DNA of 39,873 nt from a bacterium (lineage in GTDB: Bacteria; Planctomycetota; UBA11346), in contig JAIFND010000179.1 in assembly GCA_020047915.1 (NCBI GenBank), positions 1 through 39,873 of the forward strand. The letters run 5' to 3'. Position 1 is the stretch's first letter. Every line of letters begins with the position of its first letter. Of this stretch, positions 1-8,970 are shown piece by piece. The notes under the pieces were generated by a model. The model saw nothing but the letters and a program-made list of their open reading frames with translations. It made no database searches and had not been told where the DNA came from. The position numbers and the translations under genes were made by a program.

Positions 1-286
1 GCCCGCGCACTGCGTTCCACAACTCACGGGGGTGAGCTGCTGCACGCGTTACGACTCGCGCTACGGATCTCGATTTGTCAACCGCCCCGCATGATCTCGG
101 CTGCTTGAGCAGCTTGCATCTTGCGTGGGAGGAACGTTGTAACGCCGTCTTCAAAACGTCAATAGGGCAGTTTTCGGCGGTGCCGTTTCTTGGCATATTC
201 CTTGTAAAATTGCAGTTTCCGTGCCCTCGACGCAGGACGACGGTTTGCCAGGTGCAGAGCCGCCCCAGGGGCGATATGCTCACATC
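1..286. other. 5' flank with no recognisable gene
   Basis: I see no supported gene here. Short open frames lack family features or a good start. The stretch is more AT-rich near 180-215, which may hold the promoter of the downstream protease-like genes. One segment at 191-206 (TGGCATATTCCTTGTA) resembles a sigma-54 -24/-12 element, but the invariant GC of the -12 box reads GT. I therefore do not call it as a promoter. Confidence 0.5.
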
Positions 287-1975
287 GTGAGGCCGCTCCA
301 GCCCATCCTGGCCCTGCTCCTATGCCTGCCGGTGCTATCCGCGCTGGAGACGCCGCAGGGCGTCGTTGCCCTGGTAAATACAGATAAATCTGAGGATTCC
401 GGTGGCTCCGCCGTGCTCCTTTCGGAATCTGGACTGCTCCTCACCCTGATCGAGGCCCTTCCTGCCGATCAGGCCGCCATCACCATCGTCCTGCCGGGTG
501 GTCAGCGTCGCAAGGCCAGCGTCGTCCGCCAGGACAGCGCCAGCACGGCAGTATTGCTGCAGATGGCCGATCCACCGAGCGGACTGCGCCCCCTGGCAAT
601 CGCCGACAGCCGGCGCGTCCAGCTCTGCGACCCGGTCTGGACGGTCGGCAACGCCAGTGGTGCGATCGAACTGGACGGCCATGCGGCCATCTCGCGCGGG
701 GTGATCAGCGGCATCTATGATCTGCCAGAGGAACGCACCCCGGCGCGTGGCCGCCTGGGGCGGATCCTGTCCACCTACCGCGGCCAGGCGATCGAGACCG
801 ATGCCGCGATCAACGACGGGAGCCAGGGCGGAGCCCTGCTCGATGACGCTGGACGCCTGATCGGCCTGACCAGCAGGGCCAACGCCCGGGAACGCCGCCT
901 TCCGGTCACCGTCCCGCTCGCGCGCATTCTCGATGGACTCGATCTGCAACCTGCGGATACGGCCCCGGCCGGTGGCGGCGAGGCGTGGCGGCGGGCCGCC
1001 ACCCGCGCGGTCGCCTCACTGGCCTTGCTCTACCTGGAGCGTCCGCAAGGGCCTGGCAATCCGACCGGCGTGCCGAGGCCGAACCGCTTGCCCGACAGCG
1101 TCCCCGAAGCCGATCGCGAGCGCCTGCATGGCTGGTGGGAACGCTACTGGCACCAACAGCAGGTGTTCTTCACCGACCAGCCTGTCTCGGCCATCGCCCT
1201 GGATGACGACCTGATCCTGACCGCAGCCAGCAATCTGCATGGCGGCGCTGAACGCGGCCGCCTGCTGCTGTCGGGCGGAGCCATCCCGTGCACGGTGATC
1301 GGTCGCGATCTACCGCTCGATCTCGCCTTGCTGCGCTGCGCGAGACCGCACGGCCTGCCGCCGGTCCAGCTGCGCGACAACCTGCCGGAACTCGCCACCT
1401 CGGTGGCCCTGCTCGGGCGGCACCGCAGCGACAGCGCCTGGACGGCGACGATCGGAGTCATCTCCGCCCTCGACCGCCGGCGCGCGCAGTCGCGCCTTGC
1501 CTTCCTGCAGACCGACGCGCGCGCCAACTATGGTTCGCTGGGCGGGCCGCTGATCGATGCCGAGGGTCGCATGGTCGGCCTCTGCGTGCTGCTCGGCCCG
1601 GCCGACGAACGCCCCTGGCTGATCAACAGCGGCGTCGCCATGGCCATCGACAGCGGCCGGATCCGCGAGGCGCTGCCCGGCATGCTGGCCGGACGCACCA
1701 CCGAGCGCCCGGCGATCCTCGGCCTGGGCGTGGTCCTGCGCCTGCGTTCGGGCCATCTGGTGGTCGAGCGGGTGACCACCGGCAGCGGAGCGGCCGAGGC
1801 TGGGCTGCAGAGCGATGATATCCTGGAATCCGTGGCTGGAGCGCGCGCCACCAGCCCAGAGGCGATCACCCGCGTGCTGCTGCGCCGGCAGCCCGGCGAT
1901 CGCATCCCAGTCGTGCTGCGACGCGGCGGGCAGGAACTGAACGTAATCATCGAATTACGCGAGTTGACACCGTGA
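287..1975 (+). CDS. Tandem trypsin-fold pseudo-protease with C-terminal PDZ domain
   Basis: Secreted protein of about 562 residues starting at GTG 287. That start gives a clean signal peptide (MRPLQPILALLLCLPVLSA); an upstream in-frame ATG at 221 would add an unlikely polar leader. Two trypsin/HtrA-like domains follow (about residues 25-220 and 265-460), then a PDZ domain (about 475-560). Neither protease domain keeps a triad. In domain 1 the GNSGGP block reads GSQGGA, the TNxHV block reads TLIEA and the Asp of DLALL is Thr. In domain 2 the Ser block reads GSLGGP and the His block reads TAASNL, with only DLALL kept. It is therefore probably a non-catalytic binding or regulatory protein of the envelope. 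The next gene, an intact HtrA homologue, overlaps its stop codon by one base, which suggests that the two proteins act together. Confidence 0.85.
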   Translation: MRPLQPILALLLCLPVLSALETPQGVVALVNTDKSEDSGGSAVLLSESGLLLTLIEALPADQAAITIVLPGGQRRKASVVRQDSASTAVLLQMADPPSGLRPLAIADSRRVQLCDPVWTVGNASGAIELDGHAAISRGVISGIYDLPEERTPARGRLGRILSTYRGQAIETDAAINDGSQGGALLDDAGRLIGLTSRANARERRLPVTVPLARILDGLDLQPADTAPAGGGEAWRRAATRAVASLALLYLERPQGPGNPTGVPRPNRLPDSVPEADRERLHGWWERYWHQQQVFFTDQPVSAIALDDDLILTAASNLHGGAERGRLLLSGGAIPCTVIGRDLPLDLALLRCARPHGLPPVQLRDNLPELATSVALLGRHRSDSAWTATIGVISALDRRRAQSRLAFLQTDARANYGSLGGPLIDAEGRMVGLCVLLGPADERPWLINSGVAMAIDSGRIREALPGMLAGRTTERPAILGLGVVLRLRSGHLVVERVTTGSGAAEAGLQSDDILESVAGARATSPEAITRVLLRRQPGDRIPVVLRRGGQELNVIIELRELTP

Positions 1976-3132
1976 TGCGCCTCATCGTCGCATTCCTGCT
2001 GCTCGCTTCACTCGGCGCCGTCGATGCCGAGGCCACGCGCCGGGCGTTGGCAAGCTACGTCTTCGTCGCCAGCGGCAGCGGTGTGGTGGTCGATCCATCC
2101 GGCCTGGTGCTGACCAACCACCATGTCATCGATGGCGAGGATGACCTCACCGTGCGCTGGGCCGATGGCATCAGCGTCCCGGCGCGGGTGCTGGGAACCG
2201 ATCCGATCGGCGACCTGGCCCTGCTGTCCGCCCCACGGCCGGACGGCCCAGCCGCCAGCGTCAGGCTGGCCACGGCTGACGATCTCATTCCCGGCACCCC
2301 GGTGCTGGCGATCGGCAATCCGTTCGGCCTGGGCGATCTCGATGATGTCCCGACCCTGACGCGCGGAGTGCTGGGCAGCGGACGACTGGTGCGCGGCATC
2401 TATGCCGACTGCCTGCAGGTCGATGCGCCGGTGAACCCGGGCAACAGCGGCGGCCCCCTGTTCACCCTGGATGGTCGTCTGCTGGGTATCAATGGGCAGA
2501 TCAGGTCGCGTACCGGCTTCCGCATCAACAGCGGCATCGGCCTGGCCATCGCCTGTACCCAGATCGCCGATTTCCTGCCCCTGCTCGCCCAGGCCGATAG
2601 CGGCTATGTCCGCCATGCCGCCCCGCCCGAGGCGTTGAAACTCGCCGACGGACCGTCCGGACCCGTGGTCGAGGTGGCGGGCGGCTCGGGCCTGCTCGTC
2701 GGCGACCTGCTGCTGTCGGTGGCCGGGCGCGACGCTGCCAGCGCCGAACAGGCCCTCGGCTGCTTCGCCGCGCTGGCCTGGCGGGACGGCCTACGCGTGC
2801 CGGTGCGGGTGCGGCGCGGCACCAGCACCCTCGATGTGGAGATCGCAGCGATCCGCGCCGTGATCCCCGGCCGGCCCTACTACGGCTGGGCGATAGCCGA
2901 GCGCACCGATCGCGTCCAGTTGTCGGCGGTCGATGCCGGTTCGCCGGCCCAGCTCGCCGGACTGCGCCGGGGTGACATCCTGGTCTCGGTCGATGGCACC
3001 CCGCTGAACAAACGTGTCGATCTGCTGCGCGCCCTGATGCGCACTGGGCCCGGCGACCGTCTGCAACTGGTGCGTCGGGCCAGCGACGGCAGCGAGCAGC
3101 AGGTGACGCTGCTGGTCAAACGCCTTGACTGA
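1975..3132 (+). CDS. HtrA/DegP-like serine protease with two PDZ domains
   Basis: Exported serine protease of about 385 residues with a signal peptide (MRLIVAFLLLASLGAVDA). The triad is intact: His in LTNHHVI (about residue 48), Asp in DPIGDLALL (about 79) and Ser in NPGNSGGPL (about 160). Two PDZ-like domains follow, about residues 215-290 and 300-385; the second is the more typical (AGSPAQLAGLRRGDILVSVDG). Family knowledge points to periplasmic protein quality control. The start is ATG 1975 inside TGATG, sharing one base with the upstream stop; a GTG at 1972 is the alternative. The preceding gene is a catalytically dead relative of the same fold. Confidence 0.92.
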   Translation: MRLIVAFLLLASLGAVDAEATRRALASYVFVASGSGVVVDPSGLVLTNHHVIDGEDDLTVRWADGISVPARVLGTDPIGDLALLSAPRPDGPAASVRLATADDLIPGTPVLAIGNPFGLGDLDDVPTLTRGVLGSGRLVRGIYADCLQVDAPVNPGNSGGPLFTLDGRLLGINGQIRSRTGFRINSGIGLAIACTQIADFLPLLAQADSGYVRHAAPPEALKLADGPSGPVVEVAGGSGLLVGDLLLSVAGRDAASAEQALGCFAALAWRDGLRVPVRVRRGTSTLDVEIAAIRAVIPGRPYYGWAIAERTDRVQLSAVDAGSPAQLAGLRRGDILVSVDGTPLNKRVDLLRALMRTGPGDRLQLVRRASDGSEQQVTLLVKRLD

Positions 3133-3168
3133 GCTTGCTCCGCTTCGGACGGAGCCACCCTTCCAAGC

Positions 3169-5595
3169 ATGATACGTGGTCTGCGCGCCTCTGATGCTGC
3201 CGAGATCCGCCGCCGCACCGGCGGCGACATGCGCCTGCTGCTGCGCGTCGGCGCCCTGCTGGAGGCGAAGCTCAATTTCACCGAACTGGCCCTGGAGCGC
3301 CTGCTCGCCGACGAGCCGGGCCGCAAGCTGCTGACCGACCGCAGCCTGACCGCAGATTTCGCCGCAGCGGCAGCGGCGGCACAGGTCGATGACCTGGTGC
3401 TGCTCGACGAGGCCACCGGCGCCGAGACCGGCTGGCGCACCGTCGCCCTCGCCGACGAGGTCGGCAACCTCTTCGCCAGCCCAGCAGAGGCACCCGCCAC
3501 CACCGGTCTGCCCGCCCTGGTCAGCACCCTGGCCCCGGCGCTGCGCGAACCGGTCGAGGGGCTGATGCACGCCCGCGCCGACGATCAACGGGCCGCCGCG
3601 CTGGAGCAGTTGCGCTATGCCGCCCCCCCGCTGGCGGTGGTCGGCGAACTGATGCCGATGCTGCTGTCCGACGGCGCCGAGCTGGTACGCGAACGCGCCA
3701 TCGCCCTGGTGGTCGGGGCCGGGGGGCACACCCTGGTCGTCGATCTGGTGCGGGCGATGCAGCGTCGCGATGACACCACCCTCGCCAGACTGGCCCCCAA
3801 CGTCGGCGCCCTCGCCCCCGAGCAGCAGGATCTGGCGATCTCGGCCGCCATCGCCCAGGCGGCGCGCGGCGAGGCCAGTCAGGGCCTGGTCGATCTGTGC
3901 ACGGCGCTGGCACCACGCCTGGCGACGCATCCGCAGCTCGAACGGCTGATCGATCTGCTGCTACCCACCAGCTTCTCGCTGCTCGACCTGGTGCGGGCGG
4001 TGCAGCTCCGGGATGCCGTCCGGATCGAAGCCACGCTCACGCGCGGCCTCGGCTTCGGCGCCGAGCAGGATGCGCGCATCATCGTGCTGCTCGCTGCCCC
4101 GAACGTGACAGGCGGGGAAGCCCTGCTTGAACGCGGCCTCGACCTGCTGCTCGCCGCCGACGAGGCGCCGCGCCAGCGCATGCCGCTGGCCTCGGCGCTG
4201 CGCCGGCTCGACCAGGGACGCAGCCTCGCCACCCGCCTGGCCAGGCGCGGCATGCGCATAGCCCAGGCGCACGACACCAGTGTCCACTGGCTGATCGCCG
4301 AGTTGTGCCGCGATGGCGCCATCGATGCCGCCGCCGCCGATGAACTGGCCGACATCGTCCGCCGCCTGCTGCGCGAAGCCTCGGGCCCGCACCTCGTCTC
4401 GGTGCTGGAGCAGCAGCTGGCCGTGCTGCTGCCGTGCGCCCAGACCGAGCGCGTCCTGCTGTGCGATCCGCTGATCGAGATCGTCGCACGCTATCGCGCC
4501 GACCGAACCGTCGATCTGGTCAGCGCAGCCCTGGCCGGCATCGGTTCCGACGCCATCGGCCCGGTCTGGGAGGCCCTGGAAGGCCATCCGCTCGAGCACG
4601 TCCGGCTATTGCTGGCCGGCCTGCTGCCCGAACTGGTCGCCCACGTCCCCGCCCAGGCCCCGGCCGCAGCACGCCGCCTGCTCGCCGGACTGACGCGGGC
4701 AGACCAGGCTGCCGAACGCGGAGCGCTGCTCGCCGCCGCCGCGCGCATCGCGACCAGCGGAGCGACCGGCGACGATGCCCAGCTCAACCGTGAGGTCGAT
4801 GCGGCGACCGCCGGCCTCGGACGCCACGCCTATGACGCGCTCGGCCATCTGGCGGCAGGCGCGGGCTGCGCCCCCGAACGGCGCATCGCGATCGTCAACC
4901 AGCTGCTCATGGAGGCCTGCGCCGAGCTGCCCGACCAGCCGACCCCGACGACCACCGATCCGGCGACCGGCGAACTGACCTTCGAACTCGATGAACGCCT
5001 GGCCGCCCATACCGAGCACGTGCCCCTGATCCTCCAGGCCCTGGCGCACATCGGCCGCTCGCCGGCCTGCCAGGGCGAGGTGCTGACCAGGATCATCGAG
5101 CGCCTGGTGCAGCAGTGGCGGCTGGTCGCCTCGTGGCGGCTGATCTGGGGTCCGGGCAACGTCCACGAACTCGCCCGCACCCTCGCCCTGCTCGCCGAAG
5201 GCCGGGATTTCCCAGGCCCCCTGCGTATCCGCGTGGTCGAGGCCCTGGCCCCCCAGGTCCAGCAGCTGCCGGTGGCACGCGCCCTGGCGCGCATGCTGAC
5301 CCTGGGAGACGGTCCCTATCTCGCCCGCCTGGCCGGGCGCATCGCCGAAGACCTGGTGCGTCTGGCGGCGCGCGGCAGCGAATTCGGCGAGGACGACCGC
5401 GAGGAGCTGACCGAGGTGCTGACCGATTTCCTCGCCGTCCCCGCCCTCGGCCCGGATGCCGACAACGTCCGCCGCCGTCTGGTCGGCATCCTCGCCACAC
5501 TGCGCGACCACGTCAGCAGTCGGGCCCGGGCCCGGCTACGCTTCCTGTGCAACGAACTGCCTCCGGAACTCGCCTCGCGGCTGGATTGGGCGTGA
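3169..5595 (+). CDS. Large Ala/Leu-rich helical protein, possibly HEAT/ARM-like repeats; function unknown
   Basis: 808-residue protein, very rich in Ala, Leu, Arg and Glu, with no signal peptide or membrane segment. The sequence reads as successive amphipathic helices separated by short turns. This suggests an alpha-solenoid of the HEAT or armadillo kind, but I could not define a clean repeat unit. No catalytic motif is visible. It begins 36 bases after the active HtrA gene and ends three bases before the STN-domain gene, so it probably belongs to the same transcript. ATG 3169 is taken as the start; ATG 3229 (MRLLLRVGALLEAKLNF) is a plausible shorter start. A cytoplasmic scaffold or assembly factor for the envelope proteins around it would fit, but that is inference only. 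Confidence 0.8.
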   Translation: MIRGLRASDAAEIRRRTGGDMRLLLRVGALLEAKLNFTELALERLLADEPGRKLLTDRSLTADFAAAAAAAQVDDLVLLDEATGAETGWRTVALADEVGNLFASPAEAPATTGLPALVSTLAPALREPVEGLMHARADDQRAAALEQLRYAAPPLAVVGELMPMLLSDGAELVRERAIALVVGAGGHTLVVDLVRAMQRRDDTTLARLAPNVGALAPEQQDLAISAAIAQAARGEASQGLVDLCTALAPRLATHPQLERLIDLLLPTSFSLLDLVRAVQLRDAVRIEATLTRGLGFGAEQDARIIVLLAAPNVTGGEALLERGLDLLLAADEAPRQRMPLASALRRLDQGRSLATRLARRGMRIAQAHDTSVHWLIAELCRDGAIDAAAADELADIVRRLLREASGPHLVSVLEQQLAVLLPCAQTERVLLCDPLIEIVARYRADRTVDLVSAALAGIGSDAIGPVWEALEGHPLEHVRLLLAGLLPELVAHVPAQAPAAARRLLAGLTRADQAAERGALLAAAARIATSGATGDDAQLNREVDAATAGLGRHAYDALGHLAAGAGCAPERRIAIVNQLLMEACAELPDQPTPTTTDPATGELTFELDERLAAHTEHVPLILQALAHIGRSPACQGEVLTRIIERLVQQWRLVASWRLIWGPGNVHELARTLALLAEGRDFPGPLRIRVVEALAPQVQQLPVARALARMLTLGDGPYLARLAGRIAEDLVRLAARGSEFGEDDREELTEVLTDFLAVPALGPDADNVRRRLVGILATLRDHVSSRARARLRFLCNELPPELASRLDWA

Positions 5596-5598
5596 ACG

Positions 5599-6189
5599 AT
5601 GGCTGAGGCTGGACGTACCACGAGCATGCTCCTGCATCACACCGCCCTCGCCGTCCTCACCAGTGCCGCGCTCGGTTCGGTCGAGGTGACCGTCGGGACC
5701 TGGAACGGCATGCTGCTGGTCACCGCTCCGGCCGAGCATGACCTGGCGCAGCTCGGCGGCCGGCTCGATCAGCGCATCAGCCTGGATGTGCGTGATCAAC
5801 CGCTGGAGGAGACCGCCACCTTCCTGCACACGGTCAGCGGGTTGAATGTCGTCCTGGATCCCGCCCTGCGTGTCAGTGGCACGACCGTCACCATGCAGGT
5901 GCGCGACATGCGCCTGGGCAATGTGCTGCGCTGGCTCGAACGCACCGCCGCCATCCACATCGGCTGGGTGAACGGAGCGCTGTTCCTCTCGGCACAACCG
6001 ATCGCCGGGACCGCCAGAACCCGACTCTACGATGTCAGCGACCTGATCATGCCGGTGCGCGACTTCCCGGGGCCGTCACTGCAGTTGACCAGCGCTGGCG
6101 ACACGGCGCAGTTGCTACCGGTAGCGACCGAGCCTGAGGCGCGATACGATCTGGATCAACTTGCGGAATTAGTGCGCAAACTGCGCTAG
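5599..6189 (+). CDS. Small exported protein with STN-like (secretin/TonB short N-terminal) domain
   Basis: 196-residue protein. ATG 5599 lies three bases after the upstream stop; ATG 5626 would start exactly at a signal peptide (MLLHHTALAVLTSAALGS) and may be the true start. Residues about 55-135 match the STN pattern of secretins and TonB-dependent receptors: a strand, a helix (LEETATFLHTVSGLNVVLDP), strands and a second helix (LGNVLRWLERTA), ending in LYDVSDLI. There is no secretin pore or beta-barrel domain, so it is a stand-alone STN protein, perhaps a periplasmic interaction module. Its TAG stop (6187-6189) overlaps the stop of the convergent gene through a shared CTAG. Confidence 0.78.
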   Translation: MAEAGRTTSMLLHHTALAVLTSAALGSVEVTVGTWNGMLLVTAPAEHDLAQLGGRLDQRISLDVRDQPLEETATFLHTVSGLNVVLDPALRVSGTTVTMQVRDMRLGNVLRWLERTAAIHIGWVNGALFLSAQPIAGTARTRLYDVSDLIMPVRDFPGPSLQLTSAGDTAQLLPVATEPEARYDLDQLAELVRKLR

Positions 6190-6989
6190 AACCGGTTGCC
6201 GTAGAACAGCGAGGCGCCGAAGCCATACCACCACAGACGGTATTCGCTCTCGACGTCACCGCCGGGACCGCTGTTCTTGTAGTGGGTCTGGGCGTAGCCG
6301 GTACGGTAGTCGAGGGCGGCACCGAGGTGCCATTCCTGCGTCGCCTGCGGATGCCACACCAGCGCGGTACGCAGGCCGGCTTCGATCAAGGGGCCATCAC
6401 TGCGCTTGTTGGCCGGCAGCGGGGTGGATGTGCTGACATCGAAGAGGTCGAGTTCGGTCCACATCAGGCCGGCGGCGACGAAGGGTTCGATCTCGACGCG
6501 CCAACGCGGGTCGAGGTACCAGGCGTAGCCCATGCCGATGTGCAGGGCCAGGGCATTGAGGTCCAGTTCGCTCGATTCGGAGCCGACCCCATAGAGAACC
6601 AGGTACTGCCGTTGGGTGAAGTCCAGGCCGAGCGAGTAGTACCAGCCCTGGTCCGGTTCGTCGAAATCGCCCAGGATCCAGGTCAGGGCGATCTGGGTCG
6701 GCAGGGCGGGATCGTTGAAGGCCCGATCGGTCTCTTTGATCGCCGGCCCGGGATAGGCCGCACCGTTGATGGAGCTGCTGACCTGGACGCGGTCGATGCC
6801 GGGCGCCACGCCCAGCTGGATCCGGAATTCGTCGAACTCACCGCCGCTCAGCTTGGAATACACGCCTTCGTGGATGTCACGCCCGGCAGCGATGTCTTCG
6901 TAGCTGTACTCGTCGGTGACGTCGGCGGCGGTCGCCGCCGAGGCGCACACGAGGAGCGTCAGGGCGACGCCGGCTGGACGGATGGGCAT
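6186..6989 (-). CDS. Outer-membrane beta-barrel protein, unknown function
   Basis: 267 residues starting at ATG 6989, with a Shine-Dalgarno-like AGGA upstream and a signal peptide (MPIRPAGVALTLLVCASAATA). After a short acidic segment the chain is a series of alternating amphipathic strands rich in Tyr, Trp and Gly (LHIGMGYAWYLDPRWRVEIE; WWYGFGASLFYGNRF). It ends in phenylalanine, the C-terminal signature of proteins inserted by the BAM machinery. The size suggests an 8-10 strand barrel. No substrate can be inferred. The gene is convergent with the STN-domain gene, and both stop codons lie in one CTAG. Confidence 0.8.
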   Translation of the reverse strand: MPIRPAGVALTLLVCASAATAADVTDEYSYEDIAAGRDIHEGVYSKLSGGEFDEFRIQLGVAPGIDRVQVSSSINGAAYPGPAIKETDRAFNDPALPTQIALTWILGDFDEPDQGWYYSLGLDFTQRQYLVLYGVGSESSELDLNALALHIGMGYAWYLDPRWRVEIEPFVAAGLMWTELDLFDVSTSTPLPANKRSDGPLIEAGLRTALVWHPQATQEWHLGAALDYRTGYAQTHYKNSGPGGDVESEYRLWWYGFGASLFYGNRF

Positions 6990-7095
6990 GCTCGGTTTCC
7001 TGGCTGCGGCTGGAACGCCCGAACCTACGGTTCCGGTGCTGCTCGACAGGTCACCCCGCCTGGGCCTGCGGACACCTGCACCACACACCGCGCGG

Positions 7096-8415
7096 TCACC
7101 CGCCGCGCACCGCCCGGACGGCCGATGCGATCCGCGCAAACACTTCCGGAATCTGGGCTTCGGTCAGACACGAGAAGGCGACGCGCAGTTCGGTCTGGCC
7201 GAGCGCGATGGTGCCGACGCCATGCTTGGCGAGCAGCTCCTGGCGCACCGCCTCGGCGGTGACGCCCTTCACGCGCAGGCACATGAAGTAGCCTGAGTTG
7301 AAGGGATACACATCCCAGGCGTCGGCGTACTCGGGCTTGCGGCAGTGGACTGCGGTGACCGCGGCACGGCTCTTGAGCAGCGCCACCTTCTCGGCCTGCT
7401 GGGCGCGAAATCCAGGATCCTGCAGGGCCTTGAGCACGATCGACTGGCCGGGCATCGAGACGTTGCTGATGTAGGCGCGGACGATGCCGCCGGTCTTCTG
7501 TTCGAGAGCGTCATAGGCAGCCTTGGTGCCGTTGGCCACGCCGTAGGTCACGAAGCCGACGCGCAGGCCCCATACGAACTCCTCTTTGGTTGCGCCATCG
7601 ACCTTGATCGCCAGGAGGTTGGGGTGAGCCCTGGCCAGACGGCCGAACAGCGATTCGGACTCGGCATTGGCGTCGAAGAACATGCCGTAGTAGGCGTCAT
7701 CGCACACCACCACCAGCTTCGAGCCGGCCGCCGCCGCCGCGGTCAGCGCGCTGACGATCGCCCCGGCCTCGGCCCGGGTCGGGGTGTAACCCGAGGGGTT
7801 GTTGGGGAAGTTCAGCGCCACCACCAGCTTGCGGCCCTTGCGCTCGGCCAGGGCCTGGGTGAAGGCGGTGATGTTGAAGCCGGTGAGGTTCTTGTCGAAG
7901 AAGGGATAGGTGCTGATGCGCGCGCCCAGCCGGGTCTCCCACGACAGGTTGTAATTCTCCCACATCAGGTCCGAGGACAGGGCCTCGTCGCCCGGGTCGA
8001 GGAAGAGGTCGCCGATCAGCGACAGCCCGTGCGTCAGGGCGTTGGTGACCACCGGCAGGCTGGTCGCGTGGTCGCCCAGGCTGGGGGTCTCCTGGCGCTG
8101 CTTGGCGGCCCACGCCGCACGCAGGTCGGGCTTGCCGAAACTGGGCGCATAGTCGTAGATCTCGGCCGGCTTGAGGTTGTTGTAGTACTGGTTGATGCAC
8201 GCCAGGTGCATCGGTGCGCCGTTCTCGGTGGCGATGCCGACCGTGGCATTGGCGAAGCTGGCCTTGCTCTTCGCCTCGGCACCCTGGGCGAGGATGCCCT
8301 TGGTGGGGAAGAACATGCGCTTGCCGCGCTCCGACAGCAGCTCGAGGACGACGGGCGTGTCCTTGGCGAGGGCGGCGTTGGCGACTTCGGCGAGGGGATG
8401 GAGGGCGGCGGGCAT
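7096..8415 (-). CDS. Class I/II PLP-dependent aminotransferase
   Basis: 439-residue fold-type I aminotransferase. Visible hallmarks are NFPNNPSG (the NxPNPTG block), VVCDDAYYGMFF (Asp and Tyr holding the cofactor), DGATKEEFVWGLRVGF (Schiff-base Lys followed by the phosphate-binding Arg) and RVAFSCL (carboxylate-binding Arg). The start at 8415 is supported by GGAG six bases upstream on the minus strand. Substrate cannot be settled by eye: aspartate, aromatic and LL-diaminopimelate aminotransferases share these motifs. It is divergent from the lipoprotein gene, with a 67-bp gap holding both promoters. Confidence 0.9.
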   Translation of the reverse strand: MPAALHPLAEVANAALAKDTPVVLELLSERGKRMFFPTKGILAQGAEAKSKASFANATVGIATENGAPMHLACINQYYNNLKPAEIYDYAPSFGKPDLRAAWAAKQRQETPSLGDHATSLPVVTNALTHGLSLIGDLFLDPGDEALSSDLMWENYNLSWETRLGARISTYPFFDKNLTGFNITAFTQALAERKGRKLVVALNFPNNPSGYTPTRAEAGAIVSALTAAAAAGSKLVVVCDDAYYGMFFDANAESESLFGRLARAHPNLLAIKVDGATKEEFVWGLRVGFVTYGVANGTKAAYDALEQKTGGIVRAYISNVSMPGQSIVLKALQDPGFRAQQAEKVALLKSRAAVTAVHCRKPEYADAWDVYPFNSGYFMCLRVKGVTAEAVRQELLAKHGVGTIALGQTELRVAFSCLTEAQIPEVFARIASAVRAVRGG

Positions 8416-8482
8416 GGCAGACTCCGGATGGCGGGTCGGACGATGCTGGTTGCCGACCGGCGCACAAGTGCAGGCTGCGGGC

Positions 8483-8860
8483 ATGGTCCGCCTCGTCCTC
8501 GCCCTCGTCACCCTCGCCTGCTTCATCCTCCTCACCGGTTGTGGCGGTGGCGAAGCCCGCTCGCGACCGCTCAATCGCGGACAGGCGGCCTCGCGCACCG
8601 AGGTGATGGAACTGAAGGTGGTCAAGGTCTGGGACGTGGTCAGCGATGCACTCAACCACGATCGTGAACCGGGCATCAGCCACTACATTGAGGTGGACGT
8701 GCTGTCAGGGTCCGCAGCCGGCACGCCACTGACCCTGCCCTTCGACGAGTGGAATGTCGGTGGCAGGCCACCCGCCGAAGGCAGCACCGTGGTCGTCGCT
8801 CCGGCCGATTGGGTACGGCGCGGCAAGGACAGCCGCGGCCGCCCCTTCGGCGGCTGGTAA
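8483..8860 (+). CDS. Small lipoprotein, unknown function
   Basis: 125-residue protein with a lipoprotein signal peptide and lipobox (ILLTGC, Cys about residue 20), so it should be lipid-anchored. The mature part is short: a linker, then about 90 residues of probable beta structure (MELKVVKVWDVV, HYIEVDVLSG, GSTVVVAPADWV) ending RGKDSRGRPFGGW. I recognise no family. ATG 8483 is chosen because it places the signal peptide at the N terminus; the longer frame upstream overlaps the divergent aminotransferase. Confidence 0.75.
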   Translation: MVRLVLALVTLACFILLTGCGGGEARSRPLNRGQAASRTEVMELKVVKVWDVVSDALNHDREPGISHYIEVDVLSGSAAGTPLTLPFDEWNVGGRPPAEGSTVVVAPADWVRRGKDSRGRPFGGW

Positions 8861-8872
8861 GAGCGGAGCGGA

Positions 8873-8921
8873 GCGCGGGCGCCCCCGCCCGACCGGCTGC
8901 GCGGCGCCCCCGCCGCGCCCC
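8873..8921. repeat. GC-rich palindromic repeat, copy 1
   Basis: This segment upstream of valS contains GCGGGCGCCCCCGCCCGACC followed by more GC-rich inverted sequence. The reverse complement of its first 24 bases recurs at 39630-39653. Shorter relatives with the core GGGCGCCCGCG lie after sufS and argJ. It looks like a dispersed REP-like palindrome. Confidence 0.6.
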
Positions 8922-8970
8922 TTCCGTCATGTCCTAGCATCCCTATCCTGCCGCCCCCGCGAGCGATACC

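Noticed and set aside
191-206. Sigma-54 promoter
   Set aside because: The -24 part fits, but the invariant GC of the -12 element is GT, and no sigma-54 activator is nearby.
221-286. ATG 221 as the start of the pseudo-protease
   Set aside because: GTG 287 gives a signal peptide at the N terminus; the extra 22 residues are polar and unlike a secretion signal.
75-290. A 71-codon frame at the left end
   Set aside because: No Shine-Dalgarno, no family feature, and it overlaps the better-supported protease-like gene.
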